The notes under the pieces are model-generated. The model did not search any database. It had not been told where the DNA came from and saw only the letters and a program-made list of their open reading frames with translations. Source: Onchidella celtica (taxonomy: Eukaryota; Mollusca; Gastropoda; Systellommatophora; Onchidiidae). From it: 64,000 nucleotides of DNA. Both the position numbers and the translations under genes were made by a program. The stretch spans positions 37,790,938-37,854,937 of the forward strand of contig OZ007574.1 in NCBI GenBank assembly GCA_963931925.1. Reading direction: 5' to 3'. Positions 17,551 to 29,700 of the stretch are shown here, one piece after another. The first letter of the stretch is position 1, and every line of letters begins with the position of its first letter.

Positions 17551-20084
17551 AGATGAGTAAACAACGGAAAAACATGCAAAACAGTACAAGTGTTCTTGTT
17601 TCTCTCTTAAGCTCAGATGATGAATATAGTCTTATAATATGCAGGTGGTGTTGGTGGTCCTCTATATAAAACTCTTAGATAGCAGGATGGACAGAGAAAA
17701 AAACCCAACATAATCTTTGGAAAACTAACTGCATAAAAAACAGATGAAAGTCATCTAAAAACAGAATTTCCTTCACATGGCAAATTATTCAACTCAAGCC
17801 AAAACAGTTTTTAAAAAAAGACATAAGATTATTGCAAAACAATCAAAATCTATTACATTCTGTTTTCTCACCATTACTGACAGTAGAAAGTCATTGGTCA
17901 ATTTGGTCATTAAAATAAAAAAAAATACGAAACTCAAAAAGCATTGACGAAATTCAGAGATCATGTGGTTGCGAAGCGTAAAAATTCTGGTCTGAACAGA
18001 GGAAAAATAACAAAACATAAGCAAAATGTAGCAAAAGAACCAAAACTAAAGACATAAATTTACATTTCACGAGCAGCTGTAATGCAAGACAACCTTCTCC
18101 TGTAATCAGCAAAGAAAACAACTTAAAACAATAAAAAAAAGATTAAAAATTAATTACCTCTACAATAGGAATATTTGATTGTTATGATCACTAAAATAAC
18201 GCTGAAGAAAAATGTTCAAATAAGCAAGCTCTAGATAAAATGGTTTCCCATTTCAAAGAAAAACTGAATGATAAACAAGAGCATTAAAAGAGTGCCATGC
18301 CCACAGTAAATTGTGCAGTGCAAATTTGATCTTTGCATTTCCTCTGAAAAGTGTTCAATCACAAAACATGAAAGAATCTACCTGAAACCTTGAAAAACTC
18401 CATATCTAAACAAAGAAATTTAAAATGACAAAAAACTGTATTAATAATAATTCAAATGTTTTCACTTGTGCAAGATGGTGAGGAAATATAAAGAAGAGAA
18501 AAAAAAAAGATAGTAGAAAGAAATACAAGTAAGCCAGAATTCTGGTATGTAAGAATAAGAGAACAACTTTAAAAAAACAAAACAAAAACAAACCAAAAAA
18601 TCTCTAGAAATTTCACCAGGAGATCCCAGTGAATTTTGAATAACGATATGATATCAAGTCATTGCACATGAAATTGTAGTAGACCAAGTTATCCAACAGG
18701 TAAATGAACAGAATTTTGATGAGAAGCAGTGAATAAACTGCAGTTGGTTTTGATTTCTGTGTTCCTATCTGCTACTCTGAGAGATAAACAAATGCCCACT
18801 TCAATAGGGACACCTCCAGGAACACACGAACTCATGTCTTACAAAGGTAAACAAACTGTTATTGTCAGCTAGTTATAATTTTCACAGATAAGAGAACACA
18901 AACACTCTGTTTGTATTAGCATCACAATAATATCACTGCTTGATGACTTTTGAGATATTCAGAAAATAATGTTTTTCCTCCTGTCATTGGGTAATGTTTG
19001 CCATTATGATCCCATTGGATTATTACATTTTCCTCTTTAAATTACTCCACTGCCTACATACCCTAGATTGATGAACTCAGTCCTTTAGTCTTTCATAATA
19101 GAAGAAAGTGCTTCTGAATGATACATGTAGGGGTTCACATGACTTCAATTAGCCATTTGGATGACTCTGCCTTGGAGCTTAATAATATGTCAATGTTTGA
19201 AATCTCTCAATCCAAGATTACACTGCTTCTGGATTTTCCCATAAAAATTAAGTAGTGCAATAATAATGGTAACAATACCTCAGGTTAAAAAAACAGAAAT
19301 ACATTAATGTACTGGACTTTGATGGATGTTTATGCACTGTAAATTAGTTATGAAAGCAAGTAAGGCACTCCTTGAAAGAAACGTATAAATGCAGAGTGTC
19401 TTTTGCAATTAATGTTGATTAACTAGTATTGACAGCCCTTTCCTCTCTCTTTTGTATCCACAAGTTTACAGTACAATTTTCAAGATTCATTACTCTGAAG
19501 GCCCTGCACAAATTAAGTGAAAAAACAAAAAAAAAGAAAAAAAGAATTTTGTGAAAGAGCTACAAAGGCAACTCCAGATCTGTGCATGCTGTTTACATTC
19601 AGGAACTGGCACATGAAACAAATTATGGGTGTGCATTACGATTTCCTAGCCAACTTTAACCATGGCTATGCACTCTAGGGAAGAATAATGGGAGTCAAGG
19701 TCTGAAGCCAAAAATAAAAGAGTATTTTTGAAATTCATTTCCTACATCTGAAATTGGCATTGAAATATCAAAACTGACTCATTTTCAAGTGATTATGTAA
19801 GTTGTTGCTGTTATGATAATCACCACTGAAGGCTGCCATACCAGAAGTTTTGAGATATCAATCTCTGTCCAATAGCACTTTATATACTCTCAAAATTCAA
19901 GTGAATATTTTATTTTATCAATATTTTATTTAGAAATTATTTTTAACACTTCTAAAATCATTTTTAATTATGATTTCTGGAAATATTCTTAAATACAAAT
20001 CTTATGTAATTTTCTGAAATTTTTGTATGAAATTACAAAGGAAAAATCAACATATCCTGTTAATGAAGGCTTTTGACGGAGAAC

Positions 20085-20348
20085 AGTTCGTCGCTGTGCT
20101 GCAAGACTTCCATAATTAGCATTTTGAAAATTTTACAGGAGAGCCAACAAACTTTTTTTTCTTTTTTGGCTTATTGCCGCCAGCAAATTCTAAAGACAAT
20201 GGACTTGATTCATGCAATATCATTATTTATAGGAATTGAGCCATGAGCTTTTGACACAAGGTTGCGCCATTGATTTTCAGGCCCAAAGAACGAAAAAAGT
20301 GATTTTGGCCAAAAGTGTTTGTTATGGGAGTCTTGCAGCATAGCGGCG
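20085..20348. repeat. Inverted repeat, short arms
   Basis: The left arm cgctgtgctgcaagacttcc ataat and right arm gttatgggagtcttgcagca are reverse complements over about 28 bp, about 235 bp apart. Possibly an old MITE. No target duplication is visible. Confidence 0.5.
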
Positions 20349-21411
20349 TAAAGTATGCTTTTCCTGGTGTCCTAGGTTTTATCCAACAGTAAAAGAATTT
20401 TGTAAGATCTTTAACCAAGCAGTGCGGGAGGGAGGAAAAATATTGATAATACACTAAACTTAATTTAAAATCAATGCACTTCCAAGTAAAAAAAACAACA
20501 ACACACTTTAAGGCTTTTTATAGTTATGAGATGCACTAATAACAAATCCTACAAATACATCAAAGCATTTTACTCTATAGATTTCAGCATATGTGTAGGT
20601 GGCTTGATGTGATGCTTTCCGTCTTAGTCATAGATCCTATGTTTACTACTATACCCAAAGATGTTTTTACATGTGACTGTTCCGTCAAAATGTCCATTAA
20701 AACTGTTTATATATTAAACTGTGGGGGTAGCTTTGAACTTAGCTCATATGCATTGACTGAAAAAAAATAATAAATGCAAGAAAACTAAAGGAAAGGGAAA
20801 AAAGGAACATGTACAAGCTTAGTAACCTGTAGAACTAAAAACTTAAAAATAACAAGGAAGTAAAGTCAGCAGTTCCAAAACTGCAGAAAATGTAAGATAA
20901 GATCTGAAAAAAAGGTTATCCTGGAAGACAAAGAAAATGCATGTAACTTTTAAAAAAAAGCTTAAGCTAAGAACAACAAAGCATGAACATAAATTGATCG
21001 ATAACCCTGCCCATCTGATAAAATTGAACTTGTGCTGAATCAAATACCAATTGTATCAAATGATAAAACTTCATAGTTTCACTAAGCATAGAGAAAATTA
21101 TCACACAAGAAAATTTCAACATCAATATTGATCAGAAACAAACTGAACCAAGTGACAAATGAACAGATTACTCATCATAAGAAATTATCACAACCACACA
21201 GATATAGATAAACAGATCCCATTTTCATTTGATCATATGGAGGTTTTTTTCTTTGCTTTTTGTGAGTACAAGTCAACAAGTAAAATGAAATGATGCATGA
21301 TGGTCGATTAGTAAAAGGCAAAAATGCTCTTTACCTACATAGGTAACTACATAACTACATAAGTAGCATAAACATAGCCAAGAACATCAGAGGTTTTGTT
21401 TTCTCATAATT

Positions 21412-21760
21412 TTCAAGGTATATTTCCTATATGAGGACACTGTTGTGATACATGTTCATTTAAAAAGGGTTTTCGCCCATGTACTGTGGAAAATCAGAAC
21501 ATATAGGCCAATTTTCTGTGATACACCATGAAGGATGGCCATTCCAATGACTTTTTTTAACCTGATGAACCCTTTTCACAGGCATACCGTTCTGGGTATA
21601 TATGTCCTACATGAGGTCTGCTACTGTGATACATGTCCATTTACAAAGGAGTTACACTTGCCTGCTCTGGAAACCCAGAACTTGTAAGTCAATTTTCTGT
21701 GACACACCCTGAACGACAGCCATTCCAATAAATCACGTGATGAACCCTCTTCACAACATA
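21412..21760. repeat. Tandem duplication, about 180 bp
   Basis: Two copies share tgtgatacatgttcattta / tgtgatacatgtccattta, caattttctgtgatacacc / caattttctgtgacacacc and ggccattccaat / agccattccaat, then gatgaaccc. About 80 percent identical by eye. Confidence 0.8.
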
Positions 21761-24449
21761 TGTACTGGTGACGAACTGCCGTCTACATCCCTATTCACTG
21801 GTGGACTAGTGTGGAGAGCCCTCAAGAGGCCCGGGATACGGTTCAGGGGAAATCAGAAAATCAGGAGGTCATGGGTCAAAAGGTTTGATTCAGCTTTGGA
21901 TTTCCTGTTTCATTCTCATAGCGCAGTAAATCTGAAAACAATACTTAAATATTTTCATGACCTATATGCTGAATTTACTTCTGATGTAATCCATTTCAGT
22001 ACCCTCGGACAGAGTTGATTGCACAAAAGCATCTTGAAAGTTAGGGAGAACAACCTCATTTTCATTTACTGCAGCAGCAGCTGGGGTGTCACAATGATAA
22101 TGAATATTTTGATACAAAGAAGGCGGGTGAGAAATATAATAATATAATCATAATTTATGTAAGATTTTTTTTAATTTCACCGACCATTATGGAACTTTTA
22201 ATAATTAAAGACCAAAAAACATCATGAAATCCTGACCACTGGTCATAAATATAATTATGGCCCTTCACCATAGGAATATAAAGGCAGCTTGGTTGCTGGA
22301 CGGCAAAATCAACTTTGTTGATATTGAGCTTTCCCTATTCTGATGAACTTTGAAATCTTGATAAAATTACATCGCAAACTTTTGTATCTTAATAAAAGAA
22401 CAGTCCAAATATTTTACATTCTTTTGTGTCGGTTATAATAATATGACTTCTGAGAGGGTAAAGTAAAGTATATGGGTGTTATGAATAATGATAAAATCAA
22501 TGAAAAAGTGATCTCATTTTGGAAAAGTTGCTGTTTTATCCATTAGAGCTGTGCTATCAGCACTTGCGATGTTCTCAGCCACATTAATCACAGTCACAGC
22601 TGTTTTCATATTAACATTTGGTTTTCAGCATCTTGACCTGAGGATTCATTTTCAGCTGCCGTTTCTTGCAGTAAAAACAGAATGAGAAAATTAGTTCACA
22701 ACTGCCACGCTTTCAAGGCGGTATGATGCAATACCATTATTAACAACATGCACATCCTCACTGCTCTAGGCCAATGACATAAGACATTTTTGACACTTCT
22801 GAGATATCAAGAAAAAACCGTTTCTTTTCCTGATATGCGGCGCATCATTCAATTGGATTACTACCTTTTCCTAATAGCCCTAATGCTCAAGAATACAATG
22901 AACTGTCAGTTGCCTTTTGGCATAAATCTGACGTATACCATTATCATAGAGCAGTGGTGATATGAAAATTCTCAAGAGTGCATAAACAAGTGCAAAGCCT
23001 ATAACTTAATGCTCCTAGGAAAAGGAGATATACCCTCTACAGTCTACACTGAGCAAAACTAAGACTTACATACAGATGTACTACAGTACAAATAAATGAA
23101 AGATTGCTAATAACGAAATAGTTTTATGAGTATTAGTAGAATACAAAGTGTAATACAAAATGAGCAAAGATATATCAATAACCTACTAAGATTGTATTTA
23201 ATAAAATACGCGTCTTCCCATACAGAAAAGTCCGGACAAAACCATGGCATCAGAAATATCAGAAACAGCACATTTACACTTTTTAATTATTCGGAATTAT
23301 GAATATTCCATGTCATCAATGAAACTGCAGCGGAAGAGTTAATGACATGAATCTATTCTGGAAATTGAGAATATCAGCCACCTTCTTTCACTGAAAGTTT
23401 GGACAGCCATGATTGATTAGAAATCATTTCCTGCTTGAGTGACACATCATAATGTTCGTACAATAAATGCGTGAGTCATTTATCATAGCTTTTGTGTAAA
23501 CATGAAAACGCAGTTTCATTTGGGAATATGAAACAATACTTTCAGTTTTTCTTTCTGAATCCTTGTCCTTGTTACAGAGTTACCTATATAAAGATGTACA
23601 TAGATACACAGATATACACAAATATAGAAGTACTAGAACTACAGGTACCAATATCAGTTCAACTTGCTAAAACAAATGACTTCACACATTTATCGTGAAG
23701 GTGAGATGATATGATCACTAGACAGAAAAACCTCAAACCTTAATAACTGTGTTAGTGAACATTTATGAACAAAAATTTTTTTTTTAAAAGCGCATTTCGC
23801 ACTGAAAGAAAAAGTCTTTGTGCAGCATTTCATAATCACTTCAAAATACCTGTCACACGCTGATATGAAAGAGATTTTATGCAAAAAAGATGTTATGAAA
23901 GACAACTAAACATTGTAAATGGTGCATTTACTTCAAGAATGTAACAGCAGTGAGTGGTAGTGTCTGGCTGTGCCTAGTTCAATTGGGAAACCTTCGGGCT
24001 GACATGAACCAAACTTTGCAGACATATTTCCCAGGTCATTGAACTGATGTTGAGTAGTGAGACCCAAATTAGGCGTAAGGTCAGCTTGACAGGGTCGTGT
24101 ACCCTAAGGAATTAACATTTTCTGCAGAAATATGCAGTGCATCAAATCATCATCGACATCTGAGCTCAAGGCAGCAGAATGGACGAAGGAGTGTGTAAGG
24201 CACTAAAGCACATGGAATCTGCAACAAGACAACATTTGACGCATGCTGGTTTGGCACAGTTCCAGATTCCGATCTATTAATCCCACAGCTGTCCCAATAT
24301 CATCTGTCACATCAAGTAAAGAGTTGGGCTATTAAAAAAGGTGTTTAACAGTAATTTAAAAAAATCAATGAATTGCTTTTGGACAATGGCAACAACGTGT
24401 ACTTTGTCACTAAAGACATGGACAAATTTGAGCAGATCTGTATCAGCAG

Positions 24450-24735
24450 CCAGGAAAAGGGAGAAGTCCCAAGAAAGATTTATTCTGAGCAAAAGGGGGT
24501 TCTTCAGCAAGGTTTCATAACTAAGTAATGGAAATCCCAATGAAGATTTATCCTGAGCAAAAAGGAGCCCCTCCCATGAGATTTTATAACTATGTAATGG
24601 AAGTACCAAGGAAGATTTATCCTGAGCAAAAGTAGGTCCCTGATGAGGTTTTATAACTAAATAATGGAAGGCCCGAGGAAAATTTATCCTAAGCAAAAAT
24701 GGATACTTCAGTAAGGTTTTATAACTAAGTGATGG
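24450..24735. repeat. Tandem repeat, 67-68 bp unit, about four copies
   Basis: Each unit contains gaagatttatcctgagcaaa, a variable 15-20 bp and ttttataactaagtaatgga. The diagnostic segment recurs near 24475, 24543, 24611 and 24678. The array opens a long frame on the - strand because 67-68 bp units shift frame without stops; I do not regard that as a gene. Confidence 0.85.
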
Positions 24736-24822
24736 ACATGGTTTTGACCAAATCAAGGCACTGTATTTTGTGATTGTCAGACACTGCTTTTCAGCAGCCT
24801 GATGGGCTGTCATGACTCTCAC

Positions 24823-25165
24823 AATCTGATTTACATCAGGACTGTCTGTAACAATGAAGACAGTGGCAAAAATCAGTCAACAATGTATGCACATGTGAAA
24901 TATATACCAAAATTCTTAGCATAAACACTAGCAGAGATCTAAAACAATCTGAGATTAACCTTTACACTTGGTGCCATGCTGAAGTATTTAATGACTTTCA
25001 CACCTGATTTATATCTGGACTATTCTGACAAAGAAGACAGTGGCAAAAAAACAGTCAATAATAAATACACATGTGACACATCAAAATTCTTTGGGTAAAA
25101 TTAGCAGAGATCAAAAACAGTCTGAGATTAACCTTCACGCACTGCGCAGCATAAAGCAGTTCACA
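24823..25165. repeat. Tandem duplication, about 182 bp
   Basis: Copies start at ctgatttacatcaggact and ctgatttatatctggact. Both contain gaagacagtggcaaaa, agtcaa, acacatgtga, tagcagagatc and tctgagattaacctt. Confidence 0.8.
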
Positions 25166-26153
25166 AAGGAGAGGGTGAGAGCATATTAGAATAGGAGCCT
25201 AGACTAATCTACCTCAGAAGATACAAGATCTCTGAAATTTTGAATTAAGAAATTCTGTTGTTTACAACAATGCATGCAGTGTTCTGAAAGTTATTAATCT
25301 TTTCAGTCTTGCTGCTTCGATTACACTTTAATTCGTATCAGGTTATTATAAGAGGCAGGAGGCCACAGCATTCACTGCATACGTGCCATTTAGCAGTAAT
25401 TTAAAACAAAAAAAAAGCAACCAAACTTTTGATAGATTCAAGACTTTTAAAAATATATTGCACCAATGAAACGAACAGACTGGACTTTCTGCCCCGTTAA
25501 CACTAGTATGCATTGGGGATACACTTTCAGCTACATCACCTGCTCCTACAGGGAAAACATGGGATGCCCTCCATGTAGTGAAAGGTAAAACAAAGGAAAG
25601 GGCAGTGTGTGATCATCACAGTGCAAAGTGGTGGGGTGGGAGGGCCAACAAGAGTTGGTCGCTGCTGCATGTAAAGGTTACAGATCATACAGACTTGTCT
25701 GTGACATAAAATAAAACTGATATGTCATGAGTGAGCTCTCCTCTCCTCAAAAAAACTCACTGTTCATTTTCTAATTTAAATATTTCTACTCTGCAGTGTT
25801 CTGGTTCATTATCTCTAAGCCAGCATGATACAGCTTCTAAAATGTAGGCTTTTCATGAGAGCTGTTAATTTCCCTCGAAGGCTGTATTTTCAGAGCCATT
25901 CTTTAATTATCATGATGACACAATTAGCACTATCATTACTCTGGTCATCTTCACCTCAATCAAATCCTTTTTGCTCCTGTGTAAACATTTCACTAATTTC
26001 ATATTGCAGCTAAAATTGTAGTCTTTCAAATCTTAAATGTTTTCTCTTTTTCAGTTTGCGAAAATGGACACAGACATTGAATTTATTAGCACCCAGCTGT
26101 TTCTTGTGTAAACAACACAAGATAAGTGTCCTGTTGATCATGATCAAACTGGA

Positions 26154-26159
26154 TTTATT
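26154..26159 (-). terminator. Candidate poly(A) signal for ANO10
   Basis: tttatt on the + strand reads AATAAA on the - strand, about 540 bp beyond the ANO10 stop. Other hexamers exist further away. Confidence 0.35.
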
Positions 26160-26697
26160 GCTTCTGTAAGCTTGAAAATTGGGAGTTTTTCACTTTCTCT
26201 TTTCAAACTAAATTTCCATTATTAGAGGGTCTGTGATAACACAGTTACGATCCAAAAGTTCGTAAAGCCAGTTTTGTTACTATTGTACAAACGAGCCCAT
26301 AAAATATTCATCTCAAAAGAATATGAAGTAGTCAAAACTAAATTTCATAAATGGGGCTACAATTCCTAAAACTTAAATCAGCTGGATACCAATAACATGA
26401 ACAAAATTCTACAGGCACTGAATGAATTATTGTGCATTTCAACAATCATGTGCCATACGTATAATAAATATGATGGCATTTAATTAAAAAATTTTCTATA
26501 CGTCATTTACAAGATACGAAAAAAAATCACTGCACACCTGTAAATTTCTTAGTACTTCTACATCAGAAAATTTCACACGCTAAATTTTAAAAAAATTTAA
26601 TATATTGCTTTCTGCAGGTAAAGCCTGCACATCATGTTTCCACGAACACTGCTGTTAAAGTATGAAAGTGTCAGGTAGGGCATCAATGCCTCCATGG

Positions 26698-26781
26698 CTA
26701 ACTATCTTCTGCTGCTCTTGCCAGGGATTTCCTGAACACTTCCTTCAGAGCTTTCTTCTTTTGGGCAGCTTCCATCATTCT
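26698..26781 (-). CDS. ANO10: ANO10 terminal coding exon 13
   Basis: Acceptor tccatccccag; encodes [27 protein letters not shown], then TAG. It is separated from exon 12 by a 12.3-kb intron. A basic, helical tail at this place is usual in the family. Confidence 0.85.
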   Translation of the reverse strand, partial: RMMEAAQKKKALKEVFRKSLARAAEDS

Positions 26782-29700
26782 CTGGGGATGGAAAGAAAGA
26801 AAGAAAATCAGAAATGGAAAGAATGAAAGAGTGCCTCAAACACTAAGCAGCATAATAATACTTTATCAAACAAATGAGAGAGAATATGAGAATTCTACTA
26901 AATCCATGACCATAGAGAAATGCTTGCATATGAAGAACCATAGGAGTAAACTTCATGCACCAATACATGGGAATGAAAATATGAAATGCCTTCTGCTAAA
27001 AGAGCTATTTTTGCGCCTTCAGTTTGATTACACTGTCAAACACCATCAAATTAAGAGAACTGATTGACAAATCTTAAGTCATTTAATGGATGCGCAAAAA
27101 AAAAAAAAAAAAAAAAAGAAAGGCAGTTGACACATCTAATTTTATTTCTATCCGGTCAATAAGGATGCTTTTGGCCTAAGAAAATGCATTAATTGTGCAG
27201 TATTTAATTAAGCAAATTTATGGTTTACCATTTATGAATATTTTAATAATCCTCATTCCATATTTCAAACATTCTGCTGTACACTGTCTAACTTTCATGC
27301 TTACAAAATAACAATAATAAATCAATAAATTATTTCGATTAATGACTGTTTAGTCAGCTAACTGAAAAATTATAGCTCCTTTTGCTCTCACCATGTCATT
27401 TACTGTTGACTGAACAAACTGAAAGAGTATGTTATACTTATGTACACAATTACAATTTGATAAATAACTGTTTTATGAGCCAACTGAAAAATCATGCTGT
27501 ACTTTATGTTCATGCTGTAGATCAACTATTTTGAAAACGTTTGTTCAGTCAGCAAATCTGAAAATTCTGTGACATTTATGTAGGCTGTAAATTATAGAGG
27601 AACTATGTTGATCAACAGATGTTTAGTGAGCGACCCTAAAAATATTTTGCTTTGTTTGTAGGTTGTTCTTGCTGAGAAGGTACACACACAGCAAATGGTT
27701 GTTATTAATAACAGGAAAAATTAACTATAAAACTGATTTGATGTGATAACAATGACAAGATATGGATGACAACCCCCTGCCCTCCCTTTCCCCCTGCACA
27801 CCTTTCATACATTTGGCTTTTAGTATTAGAGTTAGTGCTAGGGTTAAGATTAGAATTAGGTTTAGCTAATTTGCCACGACAGCCTTGTTTTATGTTGGCC
27901 CAATGGCCTCAATAACTTTTACAGTCTTGTTTTTTTTTCTTCTTCTTCTTCTTCTTCTCCTTTTTTAAACCTCATATACGATTGTTATGAACTAAGAAGC
28001 AGCTGCCAGTATAAATGCCTGGGGTATCTGAAATTGTAAATAATTACAAAAATCAACTATTTAAAGCAATGTACCACGCCAATGCATTAAGAAGCATGTG
28101 TGAGGAATGGTTATATAGTAAAATAATGGTATTCAAATAATTAAATTTTCTCCATTGATCTTCATGCCCACCAAGCTTGACAAACCTTCCAATTTGTGTT
28201 CTAAATTTTCAAATATAGAGCTGCGTGTTAAATCTAAAATGTCTGCTACCATACTAAATTATATGAAAGCTATTCAGAAGATGTGAAAAGTCTTAAAATT
28301 GGGGCGAGGGTGGGGGCGGGCGTGACCAAAGGACAGAGTATTAGAGCATGAGCACTGAGTAAACTACCTCGGAGGATAGGGGATTTCTGAAATTTTTTAA
28401 TTAAGATTGTACGTTAAATACATATCAGGTTATTACTTACAACTAATATGCATGTACCTTTATATCAGACATTATGAAAACCATTCTGCAGGCTGCAGAA
28501 AGCCAATCATCAAACGCTTTTAAGCAATCACAGAACATGATAATTATATGGAAAGGATACCATGTCTTTGTAAACAGAAAGTCACAGCTTGCATGAAATC
28601 TCCACAGGCTATAATTTCAATGGCATAAAGTGCAAATTTAGGCAAACAGTTACAAAATTATTTCACACTCAAAAAAAGATCCAAATTAAGCAAGAACTCT
28701 CAAAAACCCTTTCACTGTATTGTGGTAGAAAAAGAATTATACATACTTATACTGTGTTAAACAAATCTTTTATCTATGAAATTCACAAAGTAAACGCAAC
28801 ACAGAATGGTCATTTATTCACAAAATTCCAGAGGCTCTTGACCTACTGCTAGAGGAAAATTGATCACATGTGAGTGGATCTGGGGAAATCAGGCTAGCGG
28901 TGAAATTCTTATACCTCTTTTAAAAATCAAAACAAAATATTTCCAAGACATTTTCAAGCTCAGTATTTTAACTGAATGCAGAAAAATGGCCAATCTCTCA
29001 TATCATAGGCAAATCTCAATTTCCAGAGAAAACCGTTCCATCTTTGGAGGGGTTTTCTCAAGAATTCGGTCTTTCACCTTACGAAGCCCGATTTCACCAG
29101 ATCCTCTCAAATATCTCCATACCATGTTTAACTAATATAATGTGGTCTATCAAAATAACTAACTACATGTGTGAAGTGTCAGGCCTTATTGGATTTTATG
29201 TGTAGTTCATTTAAGAAAATATAAACTGAATTTCTCTACAGAACCCTTCTAGCACTACTGATACTACTGGCAAACAGTGGGCAAGTTACAGTGTGGCTAC
29301 TTCTATATAAGCACATTATTCAATTTTTTCTTTTCTAACTAGGCAATTGCCAATATAACATGGTTGCTAAGTTAAATTGTTCGATGCTTAATCATCTGCT
29401 AATGAAAAAATGCCAACCTCATGGTACACTGTCATGAAATATTAATGCAGGGGAAAAATAATTTTAATATATCTCTGTTACAAATGCATCACATCCTGAA
29501 AATAATATTTCCAATCTTTAATATTAAAATGAAAACATTATGCATTTAAAAATCCTCTCTGCTTAAAATCAATGGCCAGGGCAAAAAATTGTTTTGATAC
29601 AGATTTAAAAAGCAGATTGAAAGAGAGCAGATCAAAATATTAACTCATTCGCAACCATAAGCCTACTATTCAGCTTACGGGTCTTCGCTTTGCTAGGAGT

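Larger units (their letters stand above)
11341..26697. other. 15-kb AT-rich non-coding stretch downstream of ANO10
   Basis: I see no gene here: no reading frame with recognisable protein homology and no splice-linked frames. The sequence is AT-rich with few mobile elements. It holds two MITEs (16.9-17.5 kb), an inverted repeat near 20.1-20.4 kb and tandem duplications at 16.3, 21.4, 24.5 and 24.8 kb. Part of it may be the ANO10 3' UTR on the - strand. AATAAA on the - strand at 26154-26159 would give a short UTR; ATTAAA at 11389-11394 would give a very long one. The sequence alone does not decide. Confidence 0.5.

Noticed and set aside
24307-24822. 171-codon frame on the - strand as a small protein gene
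   Set aside because: It coincides with the 67-bp tandem array, shows no conserved motif and no splice or initiation context.
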